A stretch of DNA of 64,000 nucleotides from JANJUO01 sp942492935 (lineage in GTDB: Bacteria; Bacteroidota; Ignavibacteria; Kapaibacteriales; UBA2268), in contig OW818654.1 of the NCBI GenBank assembly GCA_942492935.1, positions 3,100,001 through 3,164,000 on the forward strand, written 5' to 3'. The notes under the pieces were generated by a model that was given only the letters and a program-made list of their open reading frames with translations, was not told where the DNA came from and searched no databases. This document shows, piece after piece, positions 1 to 8,211 of the stretch (its first letter is position 1; the number at the start of each line of letters is the position of its first letter). The position numbers were made by a program, and so were the translations under genes.

Positions 1-1
1 G

Positions 2-628
2 CGTTCACCTGTCGAAATACTATTTGACCAAGGAGTAGGTGATTTATTTGTAATAAAAGTTGCAGGTAATGTTGCTGATGTTGATGAAATTGCCACTATT
101 GAATATGGTACAAATCACTTATTTACTCCAATTCTTGTTGTTCTTGGACATTCAAAATGTGGTGCAGTAACTGCAGTAGCAACAAATGCTGAATTACACG
201 GACATTTACCCAAACTCGTAGATAATATTCAACCTGCACTTGAAAAAGCAAAGAATGAAAATCCTGACAAGCATGATAAAGATTTAGTAGATGCTACAAT
301 TAAAGCTAATACTTACCAAGCAATATCAGATATTTTAACAAAAAGCCCAATTGTTAGTAAGTTAGTTTTAGAAGGTAAATTAAAAATAGTTGGTGCAATT
401 TATAATATTGAATCAGGTATTGTTGATTGGCTTGGGGCGCATCCCGATGAAATGATTCTTGCTAAATCCGCAAAAGACGAACACCATACTACCGAAGTTC
501 ACAATGAATCCTTTTTTACTTCGACTAATTTCATTTTCATGGGAATATTTATTTTTATTGTAAGTTTAATTGCAACATTAATTATTATATTATTCATTAG
601 AAATAGAAGAACAGACGATTTGGAGTGA
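2..628 (+). CDS. Beta-carbonic anhydrase with C-terminal membrane anchor (5' partial)
   Basis: The reading frame enters from the left edge and stops at TGA 626-628. The start of the visible part resembles the beta-carbonic anhydrase segment that follows the first zinc cysteine (VEILFDQGVGDLFVIKVAGN), and GHSKCGAV supplies the His and Cys zinc ligands. The first zinc Cys and its Asp-Arg dyad would lie outside the window. The family interconverts CO2 and bicarbonate. The C-terminus is odd: after the enzyme domain comes a hydrophobic stretch of about 23 residues (FIFMGIFIFIVSLIATLIII) and a short basic tail, so the enzyme looks membrane anchored. Usual bacterial members are soluble. Membership is clear; the topology is inferred from hydrophobicity. 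Confidence 0.88.
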   Translation, partial: RSPVEILFDQGVGDLFVIKVAGNVADVDEIATIEYGTNHLFTPILVVLGHSKCGAVTAVATNAELHGHLPKLVDNIQPALEKAKNENPDKHDKDLVDATIKANTYQAISDILTKSPIVSKLVLEGKLKIVGAIYNIESGIVDWLGAHPDEMILAKSAKDEHHTTEVHNESFFTSTNFIFMGIFIFIVSLIATLIIILFIRNRRTDDLE

Positions 629-822
629 GTGAAAAGTACTCAATAAAATTACTTTTGCATTAGGATGTTGAAATTGAGTTCAATAGTAATAACTATTGAT
701 TCTTACTTTATAATTCCTAAGTGTATTATTGAGTTATGGTTCAAATATTCAACTATTCTAAGTACCAAATATTAATTTAGTTTTGCAATATTCAAAGCAT
801 TCAATTCAAAAAAATCACTAAA

Positions 823-853
823 CCCTTCCGAAAGTTCCAAACTTTCGGAAGGG
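823..853. terminator. Strong palindrome between convergent genes
   Basis: Perfect 14-bp arms CCCTTCCGAAAGTT / AACTTTCGGAAGGG with a 3-nt loop. It lies about 195 bp after the carbonic anhydrase stop. Its core TTCCGAA/TTCGGAA recurs in hairpins at 27825, 38245, 38531 and 60791. The T-rich flank is better when read on the minus strand. Confidence 0.65.
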
Positions 854-866
854 TATCTTCTCCCAG

Positions 867-901
867 AAAAAAATAAAGGCTGTAATCTTTCGATTACAAC
901 C
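867..901 (-). terminator. Rho-independent terminator of the minus-strand LRR operon
   Basis: Read on the minus strand, a 10-bp stem (GGTTGTAATC paired with GATTACAGCC, one G-T pair) is followed by TTTATTTTTTT. It sits 34 bp beyond the stop of the LRR gene ending at 935. Confidence 0.8.
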
Positions 902-934
902 TTGTGATGAGGATAATACTATTTTTTGTTAAAA

Positions 935-1756
935 CTAATCCTCGCTATCGTCATCTATAATTATTTTCTTAGCAGGCATCAATCTATACATATCAACAAG
1001 TTGTTTAATAGAAAACTCGTTACCTTTAAGATTTAATAATTCAAGAGATTTCATTTTATAAATACATTCAGGAAGTTTTGTAAATGAATTATTTTGTAAT
1101 TCAAGCACAGTAAGATTTTTCAGCATACAAATATCTTCTGGAAGTTGTGATAGTTCGTTGTTTGAAAGAATCAATACTTCCAAATTTCTGAAATTGCCAA
1201 TTGAAGAAGGAAGTGTGGTTAAATCTTGGTCGTCTAAATCAAGTACATAAACATTGTCTGGATTGGCATTTGCATCACGGAGATTATTATAAACAAAGTT
1301 TTTGAACTGCTTTTCGGTATCTTTGAAATTGTTTGAATCAGTCAAATCTAACCCTGCCACAGCTGAAACGGCATCTTTTTGAATTTCATTCATTTCATTG
1401 CTAATTTTTTCAATTACAGATTTAATTGCAGCTGGACTTCCATCTTTTTGATTGACAGATTTTGCAAATAATTCCAAAGCATCAAGGAAATTTTTCATTG
1501 CTTCAGCTTTCATTGAAATATCACGATAAAAATATCCAAGATATTCATTCGAAACAGCTTGCCAATATATAGAATTATTCTTGACTGCAATTTTTTTGCC
1601 TTCATTTATATAATGACCAGCTTTATCGAATAACTTTGCTTCTCTATAAGTGTTACCTAATTTCAAATATCTTATTCCCAATTCAAGATTATCTTTTTGA
1701 CTATATACAGGGAATAGAAAAGCTAACATCAATATAATAAATAATAATTTTTTCAT
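935..1756 (-). CDS. Exported TPR/leucine-rich-repeat protein
   Basis: 273 residues. A signal peptide (MKKLLFIILMLAFLFPVYS, then Q) is followed by a helical region at about 22-110 with TPR-like spacing (YLKLGNTYREAKLFDKAGHY). LRRs with the LxxLxLxxNxLxxLP pattern fill about residues 165-260, followed by an acidic tail (DDDSED). LRRs of this type are protein-binding scaffolds, so a periplasmic or surface role is likely; no catalytic domain is visible. It lies 15 bp after the upstream gene at 1772 on the same strand, so the two are probably co-transcribed. Similar exported LRR proteins lie at 3014 and 24625. The specific function is unknown. Confidence 0.8.
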   Translation of the reverse strand: MKKLLFIILMLAFLFPVYSQKDNLELGIRYLKLGNTYREAKLFDKAGHYINEGKKIAVKNNSIYWQAVSNEYLGYFYRDISMKAEAMKNFLDALELFAKSVNQKDGSPAAIKSVIEKISNEMNEIQKDAVSAVAGLDLTDSNNFKDTEKQFKNFVYNNLRDANANPDNVYVLDLDDQDLTTLPSSIGNFRNLEVLILSNNELSQLPEDICMLKNLTVLELQNNSFTKLPECIYKMKSLELLNLKGNEFSIKQLVDMYRLMPAKKIIIDDDSED

Positions 1757-1771
1757 TGTTCTAACCTTTGA

Positions 1772-2848
1772 TTATTGAATTGGAATCCACCAAAAACACA
1801 TTCTTAAACCTAAACTAAGTGCAGAAAGACTATTTTCAGCGACTATTGATTTGTTATTTGGAGTATTAAATCCGAAAGAATTATTAGGGAAATATACAGA
1901 ATATGCAATATATGCTTCTAATGGATAGAATTTTGTATATTTGCGGAGGTTCAATTCAAATCTTAAATTTCCGCCTTTCCAATCGCTTCTAATTTGTTCT
2001 GCGTTGTAAATTCTACCGCTTCCCCAAAAATATCCTCCTCCTAACTTAATACCTGCACTAAAGCCATCGAAATCAAAACGTGCTGGAAAATTTATACTTG
2101 CACCAACAGAATAAATATTGCTTCTCCAACTTGTCCTAATTTCATTCTTCATTTTATCATAAGATATAGTTGAAAAACGAGGCGATAAATACTCGCCATA
2201 TAATTCAAATATATCAGATGAACCGAGCAGTGGTAATGAATTAAAATCTACTCTCACTCCTAATGATGGGTCAGTTTCTGAAAAGTCATTTTTCCAAAAA
2301 AACTGATTGCCAAGAACAGATACTGACATTATGGGAACACTATTTCTGAAGTTATTCAAATACATCGCATTCATTTTTTTCAAATAAATGTTATTCATAG
2401 AATCGCTTGATGCTTTTACAGAAATTTCCTTAATAAACAATTCCTTTTCAGCAATATCTTTTTCTTTTTGCAATTCTCTGATTTTATTCCTCAAGTCTGC
2501 ATTTCCTGTATTTTCAAGCAGTAAAATTTGAGAATATAATTTTTTTCCAATTTCAAAGTATTTTGCTACTTCACTTCTCAATACTTTGGATTTTGTTGGA
2601 ATTGGGTCGGGTAATGAAGGTACACTTTCAAGTGGAATTTCATTAATTGAAATAAGTTGGCTATGCAATGCAATTGCTTTAGAATATAGGTTGATTAATT
2701 CTTTCTGCAATTCTTTTCTTTTCATTGATTCCAAATCAGCTAATTTGGTGTTATATTCGATAACCGGTTTTACTTTTTCATTTTGCGACAAAAGTATATT
2801 TACGCCAAATGTAATTGTAATCATTAGTAGTATCAAAAATTTTTTCAT
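1772..2848 (-). CDS. Exported coiled-coil/outer-membrane-barrel-like protein
   Basis: About 358 residues from the second in-frame ATG (2848), chosen because MKKFLILLMITITFGVNILL then begins a normal signal peptide. Residues about 30-165 are helical and charged, with a coiled-coil stretch (IRELQKEKDIAEKELFIKE). The C-terminal half alternates hydrophobic and polar residues with many aromatics, as in outer-membrane beta-strands (for example FRFELNLRKYTKFYPLEAYI-type segments). I recognise no named family. It is the first gene of a two-gene operon with the LRR protein at 935-1756. A periplasmic coiled coil attached to an outer-membrane barrel is the best structural guess. Confidence 0.65.
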   Translation of the reverse strand: MKKFLILLMITITFGVNILLSQNEKVKPVIEYNTKLADLESMKRKELQKELINLYSKAIALHSQLISINEIPLESVPSLPDPIPTKSKVLRSEVAKYFEIGKKLYSQILLLENTGNADLRNKIRELQKEKDIAEKELFIKEISVKASSDSMNNIYLKKMNAMYLNNFRNSVPIMSVSVLGNQFFWKNDFSETDPSLGVRVDFNSLPLLGSSDIFELYGEYLSPRFSTISYDKMKNEIRTSWRSNIYSVGASINFPARFDFDGFSAGIKLGGGYFWGSGRIYNAEQIRSDWKGGNLRFELNLRKYTKFYPLEAYIAYSVYFPNNSFGFNTPNNKSIVAENSLSALSLGLRMCFWWIPIQ

Positions 2849-3013
2849 TCTAATACCCATAAAATTAATAAAATCATTAATTTACAATCAATGTTTGTGC
2901 CAAAATAAAAATAAATTGTAACAAAAAACATTTTTTGTAGTTTTATAACTATTGTTTTGTTAATAATGAGTAATATGGTAATTTGGAAGTTTGAAATTTG
3001 CCAAAAGTTGAAA

Positions 3014-3595
3014 ATGTTTTTAAAATTAACTTTATTTTTGCTTATAAATATAAATATATTCTCTTTTTCAGATAAATTATTGAATGATAATGATTTATCG
3101 AAAAAAGAACTATTTTTTTCTATTGAAAAAGCTCTCGAAAATAAAAATAAATGTTATAGACTTTGCCTTGGTGGGCAAAGTATAGTTGAATTGAATGAGG
3201 ATATAAATCAATTGTCTTTATTGCAAGATTTGAATATTTCGCAAAATGAAATTTCAACTTTGCCAGAGAAATTTGGGAACTTATTAAATTTAACTGAATT
3301 AAATTTATCTGGAAACAAAATAGTAAGATTTCCCACTTCAATGACAAACTTAAAAAATCTTAAAAGTTTAAACATTTCATCAATGGAAAATCCAGATTGG
3401 GAAAATATTTTTCTTATAATTCAAAATCTTACTTCATTAGAAGTATTGGATATTTCATACAATCAATTGCCATTTCACTTATTCGATAGACTGCCAAAAA
3501 GTATCAAGAAAATTTATATTACAGAATGTAATTTAAATGATGAGCAGGTGGACATTTTAAGAAAAAAATTTGAAAATATTGAAATTTTAAAATAA
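3014..3595 (+). CDS. Exported leucine-rich-repeat protein
   Basis: Starting at ATG 3014 gives a signal peptide (MFLKLTLFLLININIFSFS) and a protein of about 193 residues; an earlier ATG at 2957 would add 19 residues before the signal and is less likely. Four to five LRRs follow (LQDLNISQNEISTLP, LTELNLSGNKIVRFP, LEVLDISYNQLP). The protein is probably exported and protein-binding, with no enzymatic domain. It is divergent from the operon at 1772-2848 and 33 bp upstream of the FKBP lipoprotein gene. Its LRR consensus resembles that of the proteins at 935 and 24625, suggesting a small paralogous family. Confidence 0.72.
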   Translation: MFLKLTLFLLININIFSFSDKLLNDNDLSKKELFFSIEKALENKNKCYRLCLGGQSIVELNEDINQLSLLQDLNISQNEISTLPEKFGNLLNLTELNLSGNKIVRFPTSMTNLKNLKSLNISSMENPDWENIFLIIQNLTSLEVLDISYNQLPFHLFDRLPKSIKKIYITECNLNDEQVDILRKKFENIEILK

Positions 3596-3628
3596 ATTAT
3601 TTATAAATCTTTTTATGGAGTTTTTTTA

Positions 3629-4468
3629 ATGTATATTAAATTATTTTTTGCATTTGTTTTAAGTGCATTTTTAGTGTCCTGTGGTTCAGGAGATTCTCTT
3701 GGTGATAAAAATCTTAGCAAGCCCAAAGATTTGTTTGATTCAGTTGCTTATGTTCAGGGCTTTATCAATGGTGCAAATATGAGGGTTGCAAAATTACGGG
3801 ACACAATCAAAGTTGACCTCGACTATTATTTTAAAGGTATTAGAGATGGTTTAGATTCTAACTATACTTTAGTTGAATACAAATATTTTGATACTGTTGA
3901 TATGAGATTTCAACAAGAAATGGCAAAAAAAGAAGTTGCTCGACAAGAATTACAACAAGCTGAAATGAAAAAAAGAGGGGAAAACAATGCCGCTTTGGGA
4001 CCTAAATTTCTTGAAGATAATAAATCAAAACCTGGCGTAACCGTTACTCCAACAGGTTTGCAGTATAAAGTAATTACACAAGGTAAAGGCAAAAAGCCAA
4101 CTCAAGACCAATTTATTAGATTCCATATTGTAACTAAACTTGTAGATGGTACAGTGGTTGATGATACATATCAGAAAGGACAACCAATTGTTGCGCCAGT
4201 CGGCAAAGTAATTCCAGGTTGGGTAGAAGCATTTTTATTGATGAACGTAGGAAGTAAATATGAAGTTGTACTACCACCAAGTATCGCATTTGGTGAAAAT
4301 GGTGCTGGTTCAATGATTCCTCCAAATGCAGTATTGCAAAGTACTATTGAATTACTTGATATAGTTGATGAAGCTACATTTAGAGAAGAAATGCAAAAAT
4401 TGATGCAACAACAGCAACAACAAAATATGCCTCCAGGTGCTGGAAGACCAAGACCACAAGGTAATTAA
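3629..4468 (+). CDS. FKBP-type peptidyl-prolyl isomerase lipoprotein
   Basis: 279 residues. The N-terminus ends in a lipobox (FLVSC, Cys18), predicting a lipid-anchored envelope protein. An FKBP N-terminal dimerisation-type helical region (about 30-130) is followed by the FKBP catalytic domain (GLQYKVITQGKGKKPTQDQF, VIPGWVEAFLLMNVGSKYEV, IPPNAVLQSTIELLDI). The family catalyses cis-trans isomerisation of X-Pro bonds and acts as a folding helper. The tail is unusual, Gln-rich then Pro/Gly/Arg-rich. An FKBP paralogue lies at 51628. Both starts have GGAG 8-9 nt upstream followed by a T-run. Confidence 0.9.
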   Translation: MYIKLFFAFVLSAFLVSCGSGDSLGDKNLSKPKDLFDSVAYVQGFINGANMRVAKLRDTIKVDLDYYFKGIRDGLDSNYTLVEYKYFDTVDMRFQQEMAKKEVARQELQQAEMKKRGENNAALGPKFLEDNKSKPGVTVTPTGLQYKVITQGKGKKPTQDQFIRFHIVTKLVDGTVVDDTYQKGQPIVAPVGKVIPGWVEAFLLMNVGSKYEVVLPPSIAFGENGAGSMIPPNAVLQSTIELLDIVDEATFREEMQKLMQQQQQQNMPPGAGRPRPQGN

Positions 4469-4481
4469 TTCTGACAATTAC

Positions 4482-4516
4482 AAACAATCCTTGCTTGATG
4501 AAGCAAGGATTGTTTT
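4482..4516 (+). terminator. Rho-independent terminator after the FKBP gene
   Basis: Perfect 15-bp arms (AAACAATCCTTGCTT / AAGCAAGGATTGTTT) around a 4-nt loop, ending in TTTT. It begins 14 bp after the FKBP stop. Confidence 0.88.
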
Positions 4517-4552
4517 GATAATATGCGATTTTCAACCAAAGAATAAATTGAT

Positions 4553-5128
4553 ATGATTCTATATTATATTTTTATTTTATTACTTAATTTACAAATTACG
4601 TTTATTGCTGATAATAAACAAATAAATGTAACTCATCAACTAATCAATAATACTATTTATATTTATTTAGAAGACATACCTCAAATAATAAGTCCAACAT
4701 ATCATTGTGAAGTAAGTAATGGTGTTATTTATACAGATGATTTTACTTTGAAAACCGCACCAAATTCATTCTATATTGTATATAGTAATAGTGATTCATT
4801 AAGAGTGGGACAGATGACATTACCAACATTAATTAAAAATAATAAAGTTCTAATTCCAATTTTTTCATTCTTAGATGTAATGAAAGGACTAAATCAAATG
4901 GATTTTTATTATAAAGATGATAATGTTGTTATTACAAAAAATATCATCCCAAAAAAAATTAATACAATAAATGAAATGCCAATATCAACAATTCAACCAA
5001 ATAAAAAGGAGTATTTTGAAGATAGCAATAATACAAAGGATATTATTTTGCAATATGACTCTACTATAAAAAAAGTACCTAATTATTATGAAGTTCCAAA
5101 AAATATAAAGCGAAAAGGTATTAAGTAA
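4553..5128 (+). CDS. Unknown exported protein with copper-amine-oxidase-N-like region
   Basis: 191 residues with an N-terminal hydrophobic segment (MILYYIFILLLNLQITFIA) acting as signal or anchor. Residues about 80-128 (LPTLIKNNKVLIPIFSFLDV followed by YYKDDNVVITK) resemble the copper-amine-oxidase N-terminal-like stalk domain, which often precedes cell-wall amidase domains. No amidase follows. The C-terminal 60 residues are polar, Asn/Lys-rich and probably disordered. It may be a stand-alone stalk protein or the remains of a longer amidase. It has its own position between a terminator and a gene-free stretch. Function unknown; the domain resemblance is weak. Confidence 0.5.
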   Translation: MILYYIFILLLNLQITFIADNKQINVTHQLINNTIYIYLEDIPQIISPTYHCEVSNGVIYTDDFTLKTAPNSFYIVYSNSDSLRVGQMTLPTLIKNNKVLIPIFSFLDVMKGLNQMDFYYKDDNVVITKNIIPKKINTINEMPISTIQPNKKEYFEDSNNTKDIILQYDSTIKKVPNYYEVPKNIKRKGIK

Positions 5129-5395
5129 AAAATTTATACTACAAAAATTCTTTCCAAACTTGTAATTCTAAACTATTTTCAGAACAATAATTCTGTAATT
5201 GTATTTTCTCATAGCTAACTTAGCAGTCAAACATCCGATGTTTTGGAAAAATCGAATGGTCTGGAAAATAGTTAGCTGAAGTCTGCACGTTATTTTTTCA
5301 TTTATGTCCTTAATAGTAACAAAATTATTATTTATTTAATTTTTGTTCCAATAATCAATATTTCAAAAAAAATATTAATAATTTCAAAAAAAATC
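5129..5395. other. Gene-free stretch before tRNA-Ser
   Basis: About 270 bp of AT-rich sequence without a convincing reading frame. The only structure I see is a pair of 8-bp inverted arms, AGCTAACT at 5213-5220 and AGTTAGCT at 5270-5277, enclosing 49 nt. Its function is unknown. Confidence 0.35.
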
Positions 5396-5426
5396 TTTGT
5401 CATATTCAAAATTTTTCTTAATTTTG
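5396..5426 (+). promoter_or_regulatory. Bacteroidota-type promoter of tRNA-Ser
   Basis: TTTG at 5396-5399 is separated by exactly 19 nt from TAATTTTG at 5419-5426. This matches the Bacteroidota -33/-7 consensus TTTG-N19-TAnnTTTG. Transcription would begin around 5433, about 16 nt before the tRNA. Confidence 0.72.
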
Positions 5427-5448
5427 TAATTCAATCAGAAATGATTAC

Positions 5449-5541
<93 letters not shown>

Positions 5542-5545
5542 AGAG

Positions 5546-5580
5546 AAAAGATTTCTACCTTAATAGTAGAAATCTTTTTT
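5546..5580 (+). terminator. Terminator of tRNA-Ser
   Basis: A 13-bp stem (AAAAGATTTCTAC / GTAGAAATCTTTT) with a 7-nt loop runs straight into a T-tract, immediately after the encoded CCA. Confidence 0.88.
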
Positions 5581-5636
5581 AATTTTAAAGCCGTATTAAA
5601 TTTTATTTCGAAGTAATAATTCAACTTTCCTAACTT

Positions 5637-6653
5637 CTATCTTTTTGCTCTCAATGCGTTTGAATTAACGGTAAAACAATAATCATAAAAATTTTTGGCT
5701 TCAGAGTGCATCAACTTTTTTTCTGCAATAAATCCAATCATAGCTGCATTATCAACGCAATAAGTCATTTTAGGTGCAATTGATTTTATTTTCTTTTTTG
5801 CTGATTCTTCTGCTAATTTACTTCTCAAGTAACTATTCGCTGAAACTCCACCTGCAACAGTAATTGTTTTTACTTTAAATTCTAAAGCAGCTTTAATTGA
5901 TTTGTGAACGAGTACGTCAACAATAGCAGATTGAACAGATGCCGAAATATCAGCAATATCTTGTTCAGATAATCCATTTGGAAAATTTTTGCTTATAAAA
6001 TATCTTACACTGGTTTTAAGACCGCTAAAACTGAAATTGAAATTATTTTCATAAATCATCGGTCTTGGAAATGAATATTTATTCTTATCACCATTTTTTG
6101 CAAATTTATCAATTAAAGGACCACCCGGATATTCTAATCCAATTAATTTGGCAATTTTATCAAATGCTTCACCAGCTGCATCATCTTTTGTTAAACCAAC
6201 AATTTCATATTCGGAATATGATTTAACATAAAAAATTGCAGTATGCCCACCACTAACTACTAAAGAAATAAATGGAAATTCAACAGTTGAGTCTTCCAAA
6301 CAACCTGAATATAAGTGTCCTTCTATATGGTTTATGGGTATAATTGGAATATTCAATTTCAGGGATAATCCTTTCGCAAATCCAGAGCCAACTATTAGTG
6401 AACCAGCTAATCCCGGTTCGGTTGTAACTGCAATTGCATTTAAATCTGATAAATTTGTGTTTGATTCAGCCAATGCTTGATGTACAATTTCAGAAATAGA
6501 TTTTATATGCGCTCTTGAAGCTAATTCTGGTACTACACCACCATATTTACTATGAAAATGTTGTGATGAAATTATATTGCTCAATACAGTAGTATTATTG
6601 ATTACTGCTGCCGAGGTTTCATCACAAGAAGATTCGATTGCAAGGATTTTCAT
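5637..6653 (-). CDS. tsaD: tRNA N6-adenosine threonylcarbamoyltransferase TsaD
   Basis: 338 residues, the usual full length. The N-terminal ASKHA motif (LAIESSCDETSAAV), metal-binding HxxxH (HIEGH), the phosphate-binding VSGGHTAI and the C-terminal VAGGVSANSYLR are present. TsaD transfers threonylcarbamoyl from TC-AMP to A37 of ANN-decoding tRNAs, acting with TsaB and TsaE in the cytoplasm; those partners are not in the window. Its ATG overlaps the stop of the cinA reading frame by 4 nt (ATGA), so the two are translationally coupled. Confidence 0.97.
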   Translation of the reverse strand: MKILAIESSCDETSAAVINNTTVLSNIISSQHFHSKYGGVVPELASRAHIKSISEIVHQALAESNTNLSDLNAIAVTTEPGLAGSLIVGSGFAKGLSLKLNIPIIPINHIEGHLYSGCLEDSTVEFPFISLVVSGGHTAIFYVKSYSEYEIVGLTKDDAAGEAFDKIAKLIGLEYPGGPLIDKFAKNGDKNKYSFPRPMIYENNFNFSFSGLKTSVRYFISKNFPNGLSEQDIADISASVQSAIVDVLVHKSIKAALEFKVKTITVAGGVSANSYLRSKLAEESAKKKIKSIAPKMTYCVDNAAMIGFIAEKKLMHSEAKNFYDYCFTVNSNALRAKR

Positions 6654-7920
6654 TCATTCCCCTTTAAATATTCATATAGCATAAACATAGCTGAAGCAAT
6701 TGCTCTTTGTCTGTTTAGATTTCTATTTGATGAAAATATAAATTTTTCAGTTATAGTTTTCTCTCTTGTCGCTAATCCAATATGTATAGTTCCAACCGGT
6801 TTTTCATTACTTCCACCATCTGGTCCTGCAATTCCACTTATACTAATTCCAAAATCAGTATTAAATTGTTTTCTCACATTTTCTGCCATTTCATAAACAG
6901 TTTCATTGCTAACTGCTCCAAATTTTTCAAGAGTATCAGTTTTAACTTTTAGAATTTCAGATTTAATATAATTTGAATATGAACTTATTCCGCCAACAAA
7001 ATATGCCGAACTGCCTGATAATTCTGTAAATTCACCACCAAGCAATCCACCTGTACAAGATTCAGCTACAGAAACAGTTAATTTTTTATCAATTAGCATT
7101 TTATGTAATAATTGTGGTATTGTTTCAGTATCAGTTCCAAAAATATATTTTCCTGCTTTGCTTCTAATAAATGACTCAACTCTTTTGATTATTTCTTTAG
7201 CTGTTTCGAAATCTTTCGCATCAGCACCAATTCTCAATTTAACACCATTAGCTGATGGCAAAAATGCAAGTGTTGCTCCATTTAAAAAATCTTCAGGTGG
7301 TCCAATTAAATCAGCCAATGGAGATTCAGGGATATTGAACGTTTTCAAAGTTTTATACAAAACTACATTTTTATCAAATTTATGAGAAATTGACTCAATA
7401 AAAGGAAATACTTGATTGATTGTAATATCTTTCATTTCTTCAGGGACACCTGGTAATGAAATCAAATATTTTCCGTTATACTCAAATAACATTCCGGGAG
7501 CGGAGCCAGTATTGTTTTCTAAAATTTTACATTTAGAAGGCAACAACGCTTGTTCTTTAACTTTAGGAGTAATTTTTCTGTTTCTAATTTTGAAAAAATT
7601 CTCTAATTTATTCAAAGTATAATCATCATAAACCAAGCTATCACCAAAATATTCAGTTAGAACAGATTTTGTAATATCATCATGAGTAGGTCCTAACCCC
7701 CTGTTGTAATAATTAAATCAGAAATCTCAAAAAGTCTATTAATTTCAGAAACAATAGATTCTTTATCATCACCAACAGTAGAATGTGCTTTTATACGTAA
7801 ACCTAATTCTGTTAATTTAGACGATAACCACGTAGCATTTGTATTTGTTATTTGTCCAATTAATATTTCATCACCAATTGTCAAGATACTTATTTGCATA
7901 TTATCAATTATTATGTTCAT
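6650..7920 (-). pseudogene. cinA: CinA/PncC family protein, interrupted by a 1-nt frameshift
   Basis: Two adjacent frames together encode one CinA. The 5' part (7920 to 7693) has the MoCF-like start (MQISILTIGDEILIGQI, probable true start at 7899) and ends ...DLIITTGG then TAG. The 3' part continues from LGPTHDDI in another frame and holds the rest of the MoCF domain and the C-terminal amidase domain (SVAESCTGGLLG, SGIAGPDGGS). The break is at a run of five G (C-run 7697-7701 on the plus strand); six would restore TTGGLGPTHDD. CinA proteins hydrolyse ADP-ribose-type pyrophosphates and nicotinamide mononucleotide. The gene is otherwise intact and coupled to tsaD, so a sequencing error or slippage mutation is as likely as true inactivation. 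Confidence 0.85.
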
Positions 7921-8149
7921 AAAAAGTTAATTATAGACGAATAAAAAGTTGATTTAAGTTATAATAACATCCATCACATTTATAATTTTGGTGTAGCTTT
8001 TAGATTTTTGGATTATCAGACGTTTTATTGTTTAGATATTTGAAAGTGTAAAACAAATAATTTGAATTGATTAAAACAAATAATAAAATGAAATAATATT
8101 TGTATCCAGATAAGGATTAAATGTTTACAACAAAATAATTACCTATGAG

Positions 8150-8167
8150 CCATCTAAATTCAGATGG
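8150..8167. other. Small hairpin in the cinA/GWxTD spacer
   Basis: CCATCT and AGATGG arms around AAATTC. It lies about 45 bp beyond the GWxTD stop and has no T-tract, so it is a weak terminator candidate. The rest of 7921-8211 shows nothing recognisable. Confidence 0.3.
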
Positions 8168-8211
8168 TTTGAATGATTTTATATTATTCCAAAATCACAC
8201 TAATACTTTAC

